From: an uncultured Lachnospiraceae bacterium
GTDB lineage: Bacteria > Bacillota > Clostridia > Lachnospirales > Lachnospiraceae
Length of the DNA stretch: 64,000 nt
Assembly (NCBI GenBank): GCA_902762905.1
Contig: CACWQE010000004.1
Span: forward strand, 1 to 64,000
Direction: 5' to 3'
The notes under the pieces were generated by a model that was not told the DNA's origin, did not search any database, and was given only the letters and a program-made list of their open reading frames with translations. Position numbers and translations under genes: made by a program. Positions within the stretch are counted from its first letter, which is position 1. Every line of letters begins with the position of its first letter. Shown piece after piece: positions 55,757-64,000 of the stretch.

Positions 55757-57175
55757 TCATCCTTCCATAGGGATACAGATTGCTTTTATCTCCATATATT
55801 CATCCATACTTTGCTCACAACTTTCCCGGCCAATTCCCGATTGCTTATATCCCCCAAATGGTGCTCCACTATTAATTCCCGAACCGTTAATACACACGAC
55901 ACCCGTCTCCATCTGACGTGCTACTTCAATTGCTTCCTTCTCCGGTCCAAATACGCCACCACATAACCCATACTCGGAATCATTTGCAATTGCAATTGCC
56001 TCTTCTAGAGAATCATATGTAATCATGCAAAGTACCGGACCAAAAATCTCTTCCTTCGCAATTGTCATATCATTCCTAACATCGGAGAAAATAACCGGCT
56101 GTATATAGTATCCTTTCTCTGCACCATCCGGTACTTTTCCTGCAATCATACTAGCCCCCTCTTCCAGTCCTTTCTTTATATATTCCGCCACACTATTATA
56201 TGCTTTCTGACTGACCAGTGGACCAATATCTACATTGGGATCCTGCGGGTCTCCTACTACAAACTCTCTCGCACGGGCAATGGCTAATTCTTCCATCTCT
56301 TCCTTTGCTGATGCTGGAATCAAAAGTCTTGTGATCGCATTACAAGTCTGCCCGGTATTCATAAAACAATCGGTTAATACCGCATCAACTGCCATTTCAT
56401 AATCTGCATCCTGAAGCACGATTGCTGCTGATTTTCCTCCCAATTCCAACGTACATTTCTTAATATTACTAAGTGCAAGGCGTCCTACTTCCCGTCCTGC
56501 AGACGTAGAGCCGGTAAAAGACAGCATACGGATATCCGGATGAAGTGCTAACACATTTCCAACTTCTCCACCACAACCTGTTACAAGATTCAGAACCCCC
56601 GCCGGGAATCCTGCCTCTTCAATGCCCCTTGTAAACCAATATGCGGTAAGCGGTGCCATCTGGCTTGGCTTTAAGATTACACAATTTCCTGCTGCCAATG
56701 CCGGCAGGATCTTTAAAGTAATCTGATCTAACGGATAATTCCATGGGGTAATACCCGCTACAATTCCATATGGTTCTCTTCTTAAAATATATCCGGAATG
56801 TCTAGTTTCATATGCAAAATCTTCAGCTAATTTGGCAAAGAATCTTGTTTCTCCTGCTGCACCCGCTACATGCCATTGCTCTGCCATACTGACTGGCGCT
56901 CCTAATTCCTGCGTAACCGTACTGGCAATCTCTTTTTGATGCACCTCAAAAAAATCAGCCAGTCGATATAAACATTCCGCTCTTTGTTTTCCAGAATAGA
57001 ACCTCCATATTTCATACCCACTTTTAGCCGCCTTCACTGCCCTTTGCACATCTTCTTCATCTGCCTTCGGAACCGCCGCAATCATTTCCTTTTTCGCCGG
57101 ATTCTCCACATATATGTATTCTCCACTATGTCCATCTACCCATTGTCCACCAATATATAACTGTAACTTTTCCAT
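55757..57175 (-). CDS. Aldehyde dehydrogenase
   Basis: A protein of 472 residues. NAD site GSTSAGREVG, glutamate in TLELGGKSA and catalytic cysteine in NTGQTCNAITRL. It oxidises an aldehyde to the acid. Being just after an iron alcohol dehydrogenase and an amine-type oxidase, it probably handles the aldehyde formed from the amine. AAGGAGG lies upstream. Confidence 0.93.
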   Translation of the reverse strand: MEKLQLYIGGQWVDGHSGEYIYVENPAKKEMIAAVPKADEEDVQRAVKAAKSGYEIWRFYSGKQRAECLYRLADFFEVHQKEIASTVTQELGAPVSMAEQWHVAGAAGETRFFAKLAEDFAYETRHSGYILRREPYGIVAGITPWNYPLDQITLKILPALAAGNCVILKPSQMAPLTAYWFTRGIEEAGFPAGVLNLVTGCGGEVGNVLALHPDIRMLSFTGSTSAGREVGRLALSNIKKCTLELGGKSAAIVLQDADYEMAVDAVLTDCFMNTGQTCNAITRLLIPASAKEEMEELAIARAREFVVGDPQDPNVDIGPLVSQKAYNSVAEYIKKGLEEGASMIAGKVPDGAEKGYYIQPVIFSDVRNDMTIAKEEIFGPVLCMITYDSLEEAIAIANDSEYGLCGGVFGPEKEAIEVARQMETGVVCINGSGINSGAPFGGYKQSGIGRESCEQSMDEYMEIKAICIPMEG

Positions 57176-57197
57176 AAACAGATCCTCCTTTTCCCAA

Positions 57198-58364
57198 TCA
57201 AAATGCTGCTTCCAATATCTTCACCACATCCTGTTTGTCTAACGGATGATATGCCTTTGCAAGACCACCTCGAACTGCTTTTTCTGCCATAATCTCAAAC
57301 ATCGACTGATCTTTTATTCCAATCTCCCGTAACGTTGCCGGAATCTTCAACTGCCTGAAATATGCTTCCGTTTTATCAATTGCAAGGTTTGCAATCTCAT
57401 ACGGTAAAAATGATGAATCAATCCCCCACACATTCACTCCATACTGCACAAACACATCCACAATTGCATCATCTAAGATATATCTCATCCAATGCGGAAG
57501 AATAATTGCAAGGCCCACACCATGCGTCACATCATAATATGCACTTATCTCATGTTCAATCGGATGACATACCCACGCACCTGATTTTCCGCAGGAAATC
57601 ATTCCATTAATCGCCCAACTAGAAGCCCACATCAGATTTGCTCTGGCATCATAATCATCCGGATTCTCTACTGCCCTTATTCCATACCGGATACAGGTTC
57701 GTAAAATGCCTTCCATAAACTGATCCTGAATATATGTGTCACCACATTTTTTAAAATAGACTTCAAACACATGCGACATAATATCAGCAACTCCCGCTGC
57801 CGTCTGATAGGCCGATACCGTCTGGGTATACGTTGGATCAAGAATAGAATACTTTGGAATCACTTTCACATGATCAAATTCCGCCTTATCATTTGTTTCT
57901 AAGTTAGAAATGACTGCACAATAGTCCATCTCAGACCCCGTTGCTGCAATGGTCAATACAGTGATGATCGGCAACACATCGGTCACCTTTGACGGGTCTA
58001 GTACAACATCCCATGGATCACCGCTATAATTCACACTGGCAGCTATAACCTTTGCGCAATCAATCACACTTCCTCCTCCAATCGGAATAATCAGATCACA
58101 TTTCTCCTCCCTGCAAATAGCAACACCAGCTCTCACACTGGTAATTCTCGGATTGGGATCGACACCAGCTAACTCTGTATAAGCAATCTTACATTTCTTA
58201 AGCTGTTTTATCACTGCATCATAAATGCCATTCTGTTTAATACTTCCGCCCCCGTATACCAGCAAAGCTTTTCTACCTATGGACGCCGCCAATTCTCCAA
58301 TATGTTCCACCTGACCTTTTCCAAAATATACGATCGTTGGAACATGATATACAAAATTCTGCAT
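57198..58364 (-). CDS. Iron-containing alcohol dehydrogenase
   Basis: A protein of 388 residues of the group III (butanol dehydrogenase-like) family: VYFGKGQVEHIGELA, DLIIPIGGGSVIDCAK and metal histidines in HPIEHEISAYYDVTHGVGLA. It can reduce an aldehyde to alcohol and regenerate NAD(P)+. It lies 15 bases after the oxidase gene and 22 bases before the aldehyde dehydrogenase. Confidence 0.93.
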   Translation of the reverse strand: MQNFVYHVPTIVYFGKGQVEHIGELAASIGRKALLVYGGGSIKQNGIYDAVIKQLKKCKIAYTELAGVDPNPRITSVRAGVAICREEKCDLIIPIGGGSVIDCAKVIAASVNYSGDPWDVVLDPSKVTDVLPIITVLTIAATGSEMDYCAVISNLETNDKAEFDHVKVIPKYSILDPTYTQTVSAYQTAAGVADIMSHVFEVYFKKCGDTYIQDQFMEGILRTCIRYGIRAVENPDDYDARANLMWASSWAINGMISCGKSGAWVCHPIEHEISAYYDVTHGVGLAIILPHWMRYILDDAIVDVFVQYGVNVWGIDSSFLPYEIANLAIDKTEAYFRQLKIPATLREIGIKDQSMFEIMAEKAVRGGLAKAYHPLDKQDVVKILEAAF

Positions 58365-58379
58365 ATATTCATCCTCCTT

Positions 58380-59516
58380 TTAACGGTCACTTACAAACCG
58401 GTCATACCTCAAAGCAGAAAGATCAACTACTGTCTCCTCTCCAACTGCCATCTGTGCCAACATATAACCTACAGCAGGTGCTGTTCCAAATCCATGTCCG
58501 GTAAAGCCACATGCAAGAATCAAACCTGGTACTTCCGTCACCTTTCCCATAATGGGAACCCGATCGATACTCATATCCAGCCATCCTCCCCAGCTTCTTA
58601 CCAGCTTCGCATCCTTTAATGCCGGAATATATCGCATGATTGCACGTGAACCTGCTGATATTGTAAGAGACGATGTCTTAAGATCTGTAAGTGACTGGTC
58701 GGTAGCTTCTTCCAGTCCACATTCCGAGCCAAATACAAACGAACCATGCTTGCACTGATGTCCATAAAAATCTGCATCTGCTGTCCCCAGCATCATATCG
58801 AACATATGTGGCTGCATTTCTGTCACTAATGCCTCCTCAAAATATGTTGTCATCGGAATATCAATTCCCACTGTCCTGGCAATCGCCCGGCTCTCATATC
58901 CCGCCACAAGCAAGATCTGATCTGCCTCAAACACCGTTCCGTCCTCCGTCACAACCTGCCTTGCCCTTCCCTGCATCTTGCGAAGTTTGATTACTTTTGC
59001 ACCTTTTACAAATTGCACGCCAAGCTCTAACGCCCGCTTATAATACGCCAACGTTGTAAGCATAGGATTGGCATGTCCATCCGTCGGACACCAGCTTGCA
59101 CCGATTACCTCCTCTGACAGGTATGGATTTAATTCTTTTACTTCCTTGCCATCAATCATTCGCACATCTAATCCACATGATCTGGCATTATCTGCTAACT
59201 GTTGCAGCTTCTTCATGTGCGCTTCCGTTTTTCCCAACCTTAGATTACCCGTCTGACTATACTCTACATCTACCCCTAACTCCTCGGATAATCCTGGCCA
59301 CAAATTCTGAATTCCCCACATGCAATAGGTCAATTCTCTGACATCTCTTCCTGACTGTCGAACACCGCCACCATTCCTGCTTGATCCACCATGCCCAATA
59401 CTATCTGAGCCTTCTAAGACGATTACATCCGTCAGTCCACGTCTTGCCATATAATATGCAGCAGCACATCCATTTACTCCTCCGCCAATAATAATTACTT
59501 CAGCCGTTTTTTTCAT
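58380..59516 (-). CDS. DAO-type FAD oxidoreductase, HcnC-like subunit (cluster 2)
   Basis: A protein of 378 residues: VIIIGGGVNGCAAAYYMARR, GHGGSSRNGGGVRQSGRDV and ILACGFTGHGFGTAPAVGYM. It is a paralogue of 41563-42762 but clearly different in sequence, so it probably has a different substrate. It overlaps the BFD gene by four bases. Confidence 0.87.
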   Translation of the reverse strand: MKKTAEVIIIGGGVNGCAAAYYMARRGLTDVIVLEGSDSIGHGGSSRNGGGVRQSGRDVRELTYCMWGIQNLWPGLSEELGVDVEYSQTGNLRLGKTEAHMKKLQQLADNARSCGLDVRMIDGKEVKELNPYLSEEVIGASWCPTDGHANPMLTTLAYYKRALELGVQFVKGAKVIKLRKMQGRARQVVTEDGTVFEADQILLVAGYESRAIARTVGIDIPMTTYFEEALVTEMQPHMFDMMLGTADADFYGHQCKHGSFVFGSECGLEEATDQSLTDLKTSSLTISAGSRAIMRYIPALKDAKLVRSWGGWLDMSIDRVPIMGKVTEVPGLILACGFTGHGFGTAPAVGYMLAQMAVGEETVVDLSALRYDRFVSDR

Positions 59517-59851
59517 ACTGCATCACCACCCTGTCCACCATCTTTACCCATCACTTTCATCTCTACCGGCCGCATCGGCGCCCGTGACACAGCTGGTTCT
59601 AATTCAAGCGGATTTATCTTAAGCTCCGCTGCAACAATTCCTTTTACCAGCTTGCCACAGGTCTGTCCCTGACAAAGACCCATTCCACAACGCAGAAACC
59701 GTCTCATCTCTTCTATTGTTGTCATACCCGCATGAACCGCCCGACGAATTTCTCCTTTGGTCACCTCTTCACAACGACAAACCAATACGTCATCATCTTC
59801 CATAGGAACAAATACTCCTATCTCTTTTTCTATATCATTTACACATATCAT
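59513..59851 (-). CDS. BFD-type (2Fe-2S) subunit (cluster 2)
   Basis: A protein of 112 residues with cysteines in LVCRCEEVTKGEIRRAV and GMGLCQGQTCGKLV. GGAGG stands seven bases before ATG 59851; ATG 59857 and a TTG further up are alternatives. Paralogue of 42776-43096. Confidence 0.85.
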   Translation of the reverse strand: MICVNDIEKEIGVFVPMEDDDVLVCRCEEVTKGEIRRAVHAGMTTIEEMRRFLRCGMGLCQGQTCGKLVKGIVAAELKINPLELEPAVSRAPMRPVEMKVMGKDGGQGGDAV

Positions 59852-59875
59852 ATCCATTCCTCCAGTCAACAGTCC

Positions 59876-61438
59876 TCAGCTTTTAAAAAATCTCGCACGC
59901 ATTACCATATCCCTAGGCACCTTCATAGTAAGCAGGTTGGTATGGTCAAACGCATTTGAACTCTTAATATCCAACACCTCTGCTTTACATACCGGCTGTC
60001 CATCTCTGCCAAGTGCGATTCCTATTTGTCCTTTTTCGGGAAGTGGTAAAAATTCATACGGAATCGTTACGGTTCCCATACCATCTCCGATATCTTCCTG
60101 TATTAGAAAAATTGCCTGCCCAGAGCATGCTGCTACACACATCCCACATCCTATACATTGAGATTTGCTATCTACAACCGGAAGAGCTGTAATATTATTA
60201 CCAATTGTAATACACTTCTTCGGACAGACATCCTGGCATGGATTACACGGAATATTCTGCGTACATTCAATTACCGGATGCACCCCCTCCATATGGGTTA
60301 CACCTGGATATCGTTCAATCTCCGAATCTGCGACATATCCGCATTCCAACAAAGTTTCCGATATTGCAATTCCCTCTTCCGTTTGTGTTATTTTCTTACC
60401 ACGGTTCTCTGGTGCAAACATTCCCTTTCGCAAATTTCCAAGTGCCTTTTCATATTTTGCAATCTGCTCTGATCCATCAGCAAGATATCCACTATCACAA
60501 GCTATTGTAATCCCTGCTATACTTCCACCTAACATAGCTGAACTCGCTTCCTCAATTCCTGAAACATCTCCTGCTACATAGATTCCATCCATCGAAGTTC
60601 TTCCATAGGCATCACACTCCGGAACATACCCTCCTTTTGTATCTTTCATTGCACATCCCGCCTGCTTTAACAATTGACTCATCGGAGATAACCCCACTGC
60701 CAGACAGATCGTATCCACATCAAAATGCTGCTCTGTTCCCTTGATCACTTTCCAATCCGGTCCTACTTCTCCAATCACGACACCGGTTACATGATCGGTG
60801 CCTTCTGCCTGCACAATTGTATGTGACAGGTAAAATGGAACACCACATCTGGACACTTTTGCTGCATGAACACCATATCCGCCAATCCTCGGTGCTGCAT
60901 CTACTAATGCAACCACCTCGCAGCCAGCCTGCAACAATTGGTAGCTTACTACCAGACCTACATTTCCGGATCCCAACATCAGTATACGCTTTCCCGGTCT
61001 TATATGATGCAGATTCATCATTGTCTGTGCTGCTCCTGCTCCAATCACACCCGGCATAGTCCAACCCGGAAAACGAACCACACTCTCTGCTGCTCCGGTA
61101 GCAATCAGAACATTATCTGCTTTATAGTGTTTTATTGCATCACCAATTCTTACTGTTATTTCTTTTTGTGCATACAATCCCATAACAGTAGCATTTAACA
61201 CTACCTTCACACCACTTCGCTCTGCCTCAGCAAGCAATTCTTCTCCTATCCGGTAACCACGGATTCTTGCTTTATTCTCCTTAGAACCAAAAAATTTATG
61301 TATCTGTTTAAAAAGCTGCCCTCCTGGCTTTGCATTCTCATCAAAAACCACGGTACGCATTCCACATTTTGCAGTCTCGATTGCAGCCGACAAACCAGCC
61401 GGTCCTGCTCCGACCACAATAACATCATATCTTTCCAT
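59876..61438 (-). CDS. FAD/NAD oxidoreductase with ferredoxin domain, HcnB-like (cluster 2)
   Basis: A protein of 520 residues, start MERYDVIVVGAGPAGLSAAI, NAD site MLGSGNVGLVVSYQLLQAG and ferredoxin cysteines CNPCQDVCPKKC and CIGCGMCVAACSG. It is strongly similar to 43110-44678 along the whole length. AAGAGG lies upstream. Confidence 0.88.
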   Translation of the reverse strand: MERYDVIVVGAGPAGLSAAIETAKCGMRTVVFDENAKPGGQLFKQIHKFFGSKENKARIRGYRIGEELLAEAERSGVKVVLNATVMGLYAQKEITVRIGDAIKHYKADNVLIATGAAESVVRFPGWTMPGVIGAGAAQTMMNLHHIRPGKRILMLGSGNVGLVVSYQLLQAGCEVVALVDAAPRIGGYGVHAAKVSRCGVPFYLSHTIVQAEGTDHVTGVVIGEVGPDWKVIKGTEQHFDVDTICLAVGLSPMSQLLKQAGCAMKDTKGGYVPECDAYGRTSMDGIYVAGDVSGIEEASSAMLGGSIAGITIACDSGYLADGSEQIAKYEKALGNLRKGMFAPENRGKKITQTEEGIAISETLLECGYVADSEIERYPGVTHMEGVHPVIECTQNIPCNPCQDVCPKKCITIGNNITALPVVDSKSQCIGCGMCVAACSGQAIFLIQEDIGDGMGTVTIPYEFLPLPEKGQIGIALGRDGQPVCKAEVLDIKSSNAFDHTNLLTMKVPRDMVMRARFFKS

Positions 61439-61441
61439 ACG

Positions 61442-61756
61442 CTACCTCTTTTCTTCCACTCCATATTGTGTCTGAATCTCCATCCCTGCAGCTAGCGGTG
61501 TAATGCAGGTTCGAATATTAGGCTTACCATCTACAATCATTACACAATCTGTACATCTTCCAATTGCACAATAAATCCCTCTTGGTTCATGCCTCTTAGC
61601 AGTATACCGGTGCACCATCACTCCTGCATTTTTCAATGCCATTGCAATCGGTTCCCCTTCCATTCCTGTCAGCTCTTTTCCATCAAATGTAAATGTAACT
61701 TTTTTCCCTTCCGGAGTAATCCCTAATATCGGATGTTCCATAATCCGCTCACTCAT
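61442..61756 (-). CDS. (2Fe-2S)-binding small subunit, HcnA-like (cluster 2)
   Basis: A protein of 104 residues: HPILGITPEGKKVTFTFDGK, and the cysteine pattern YCAIGRCTDCVMIVDG plus IRTCITPLAAGM. Start ATG 61756 has GAGGTG upstream; longer frames lie in the next gene. It is nearly the same as 44681-44998. Confidence 0.87.
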   Translation of the reverse strand: MSERIMEHPILGITPEGKKVTFTFDGKELTGMEGEPIAMALKNAGVMVHRYTAKRHEPRGIYCAIGRCTDCVMIVDGKPNIRTCITPLAAGMEIQTQYGVEEKR

Positions 61757-61772
61757 CTTATGCACCTCATTT

Positions 61773-62972
61773 CTAATGTAAATGTGGCTTATCCCATAGC
61801 AAAAGCTTGGTGCCAATACCATCTTTTTGTGCCCGACGATAGCATTCATGCCCCCAGGCTACATCTTCAATAGACATTCCTTCAATTGCAACAAAGATAA
61901 TCTCATCCTCTGAAATCCTGCCCTCACATCTTCCACGAACAATATCCCCTATATTGGCGATACTATTTCTCTCAATCAGACCGTCTTTAACCATATACGC
62001 AAAATCTTCGCCCAGACAGCCCGATGCCTGATGCGTACCATCATCATTTCGTCCAATACTCTGTTCGTCTTCGACAGTATAATTTTCAAACATAGAATAA
62101 TCATCCACTACTTTTTTAACATCTATCATATCCTGATGTTCCATATCAAATACACTCGCCGATATTACAAGCGCACCCGGTTCTAACCATTTCCGTTCAA
62201 ACCGCGGCCACTGCCCCTTTTTCACAGAGGCGGCTTCACAAATAATATCTGCCCCACAAACTGCTTCCTCTAATGTTTTGCAAATAATAATCTGCGTAAT
62301 ATGCGGATAATGCTGCGTAATATATTCTTTCAATTCCCTTGCAGACCGGGAATCCGGAGAACTTCCTTTAATCCGTATTGTATCAATTGTCGGATGTTTA
62401 GAAAGAATTGCCATACTGCTGGTTCTTGCAATTACACCAGCCCCAACCATAGACAATATCTTAGGATCTTTCTTTGCAAGCAGCTTCGCCGCCAGTCCCG
62501 GCATTGCACCAGTCCTCATTGCACTAAGAAGATTTGCCGACATAAATGCAAGTGGTGCACCCGTCTCTACATCATTCAACATTACCATCAATATAGAACG
62601 GGGAATCCCACGTTTCACATTCCTTCCATTTGATCCATACCACTTTTCACCGGCCATATGGAATCTTCCTCCTAAATAAGCCGGCATTGCCGTAAATCTC
62701 CGGTCTTTGGAATCGTTAATCGGAAAATTTGTAATATTGGATTTTGGAGGAAATTCCAATACCAACCCATGTGAATTATGATTAGGGCCTCCCATGATAT
62801 AGTCACCATCACTAAATAAACCCATTGCCTCTTCCATCACATCTACACATCTGCCGGCCTCCATAACACCCGCTTCTAACATATCCTGTTCATTCAGATA
62901 TAAAAAATCTAATTCCGTATTATCATTCCATTTTTCTTCCTGCTGTTCTTTCCTAATTGTCTCATTTGCCAT
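61773..62972 (-). CDS. Ornithine cyclodeaminase / mu-crystallin family protein (second)
   Basis: A protein of 399 residues. NAD-binding core ILSMVGAGVIARTSSMAIL and substrate region SANLLSAMRTGAMPGLAAK fit the OCD/mu-crystallin family; a long variant of it in Clostridia is, from memory, labelled tyramine oxidase subunit B. Family members reduce imines or deaminate amino acids with NAD(P). Its place before the oxidase complex suggests it works on the imine formed. AGGAGG lies upstream. Confidence 0.85.
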   Translation of the reverse strand: MANETIRKEQQEEKWNDNTELDFLYLNEQDMLEAGVMEAGRCVDVMEEAMGLFSDGDYIMGGPNHNSHGLVLEFPPKSNITNFPINDSKDRRFTAMPAYLGGRFHMAGEKWYGSNGRNVKRGIPRSILMVMLNDVETGAPLAFMSANLLSAMRTGAMPGLAAKLLAKKDPKILSMVGAGVIARTSSMAILSKHPTIDTIRIKGSSPDSRSARELKEYITQHYPHITQIIICKTLEEAVCGADIICEAASVKKGQWPRFERKWLEPGALVISASVFDMEHQDMIDVKKVVDDYSMFENYTVEDEQSIGRNDDGTHQASGCLGEDFAYMVKDGLIERNSIANIGDIVRGRCEGRISEDEIIFVAIEGMSIEDVAWGHECYRRAQKDGIGTKLLLWDKPHLH

Positions 62973-62990
62973 AAATCCTCCTATCCACCA

Positions 62991-64000
62991 TTACATATTT
63001 AACAAATATGGTTCCTTCCATAAGGTGAGTTTCGTTCCGATTCCTTGTTCCAATGCTTTCTTATAACATTCGTAACCCCAGGCAACATCTAACACCGGCA
63101 TTCCATTTACGCAAACCATGATCAGCTCATCTTCTGACGATCTTCCTTCTGTCCGCCCTCTTACAATGTCTCCAAGAATCTTAACATCCGATTCTTGCAT
63201 ACTTCCTTCCCGAATCATATGTACAAAATTCATTCCAGCAACTCCATTCGAGATACGATTCCCTTGCTCATCATACATCTGATACACATTAATATATTCC
63301 TCATACATTGCCAGATTTTCGACCACTTTTGTCATATGCTCCCGCATGAAAGATTCCGCTATATCCATAGTCCCGGAGGATATTACCGTGCAACCTGGTT
63401 TTAACCACTCAGATTCTATATAAGGCCATGCTCTTCCTGGAACCGATACTGCTTCACTTATAATATCTGCCCCCCTCACAGCCTCTTCTAACGTTGCACA
63501 TACCGTAACAGAAGTTATCTGTGGATATTCCTTCTCGATATATTCTTTCAATCGGTTTGCAGATGCCGAGGTTGGGGATCCCCCCTTAATCCGAATTGTA
63601 TCAATATGTTCCATTACCTCCATGATCGCACGCAGGCAAAAATGATTCATTGTTCCTGCACCGATCAGACACAATTCCCGTGAGTTCTTTCTTGCCAGAT
63701 ACTTTGCCGCCATTCCTGGCATTGCTCCGGTTCTCATCGCACTTAGTATATTGGCAGACATATACGCCTTTGGCGCTCCGGTTTCAAGATCATTTAATGT
63801 CACCATAAGAATAGATCTTGGAAGACCATTACCTTCATTCCTGCCATTTGAACCATACCATTTTTCTCCTACCATGCGATACTTTCCACCAAGGTATGCT
63901 GGCATTGCCATAAATCTTCGATCTCTTGAGTCATACAACGGAAATCCCTCAATTTCTGATTTATCCGGAAAGATTAATTGAATGCCATGGTCATTATGTT
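62991..64000 (-). CDS. Ornithine cyclodeaminase / mu-crystallin family protein (first), partial
   Basis: The frame is open to the right edge, so the N-terminus is missing; about 335 residues are seen. It is homologous to the next gene: HNDHGIQLIFPDKSEIEGF, DSRDRRFMAMPAYLGGKYR, LIGAGTMNHFCLRAI and SANILSAMRTGAMPGMAAKY. The start must lie outside the window. Two adjacent copies may form a heteromer. Confidence 0.87.
   Translation of the reverse strand, partial: HNDHGIQLIFPDKSEIEGFPLYDSRDRRFMAMPAYLGGKYRMVGEKWYGSNGRNEGNGLPRSILMVTLNDLETGAPKAYMSANILSAMRTGAMPGMAAKYLARKNSRELCLIGAGTMNHFCLRAIMEVMEHIDTIRIKGGSPTSASANRLKEYIEKEYPQITSVTVCATLEEAVRGADIISEAVSVPGRAWPYIESEWLKPGCTVISSGTMDIAESFMREHMTKVVENLAMYEEYINVYQMYDEQGNRISNGVAGMNFVHMIREGSMQESDVKILGDIVRGRTEGRSSEDELIMVCVNGMPVLDVAWGYECYKKALEQGIGTKLTLWKEPYLLNM

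Overview
The window reads as a chromosome segment of an anaerobic Gram-positive Clostridia, most likely a gut or rumen Lachnospiraceae. The basis is the AT-rich sequence, strong AGGAGG-type ribosome sites, LytTR/Agr regulators, a BspA-like surface protein, a lipid-anchored GH9 cellulase, and the Trp/Tyr-rich repeat and Thr-Glu linker style of the secreted proteins. No rRNA, tRNA, CRISPR array or complete insertion sequence was seen. Most genes are on the minus strand.

Region 1 (1-9.7 kb) is a signalling island. One minus-strand operon, with a promoter at 9145-9173 and a terminator at 2116-2161, encodes a transmembrane Ser/Thr kinase whose outer part resembles a solute-binding protein. It also encodes a half-kinase (N-lobe only) with a PASTA domain, a large LRR/Ig-like surface protein, an FHA protein, a LytTR-FHA fusion and a zinc-ribbon FHA-like protein. 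A separate LytTR gene and a previously hidden 59-aa CxxCxGxG zinc protein follow. Rpn-family nuclease/transposase genes or remnants lie on both sides.

Region 2 (9.7-21.5 kb) is ordinary accessory material: a MacAB-type ABC exporter, a glycolipid-type glycosyltransferase with a VTT membrane protein, a Fic enzyme, a GntR/YtrA-controlled ABC-2 exporter, a DUF4143 ATPase and a DUF1295 membrane protein.

Region 3 (21.6-26.2 kb) is a LicT-controlled beta-glucoside operon with two RAT/terminator antitermination sites and an unusual 138-nt inverted-repeat element in the leader of the PTS gene.

Region 4 (26.2-35.4 kb) is an Agr-type quorum-sensing locus (agrBAC on the minus strand, agrD divergent). 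It sits beside a plus-strand operon for a small secreted protein, a two-permease ABC transporter and a large lipoprotein joining a propeller-like region to a solute-binding domain. The leader of that operon carries a tiny ORF and hairpin that look like an attenuator.

Region 5 (35.4-40.4 kb) holds rnhA, deoC, a lipid-anchored GH9 cellulase and nfo in one direction, plus a HAD-family gene remnant.

Region 6 (40.4-64 kb) appears to be a large amine or amino-acid utilisation region. It has two copies of a four-gene Hcn/dye-linked-dehydrogenase-type flavin and iron-sulfur oxidase, two YtcJ-type amidohydrolases, an M20 deacylase, a PotABCD polyamine-type importer with an atypical PII protein, an aldehyde dehydrogenase, an iron alcohol dehydrogenase, a MATE transporter and two ornithine-cyclodeaminase-family proteins. 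A divergent MerR-methyltransferase fusion sits in the middle. Two operons in this region have promoters with the 19-bp spacer typical of MerR-activated promoters and share the same downstream sequence, so one regulator probably controls both. The last gene runs off the right edge.
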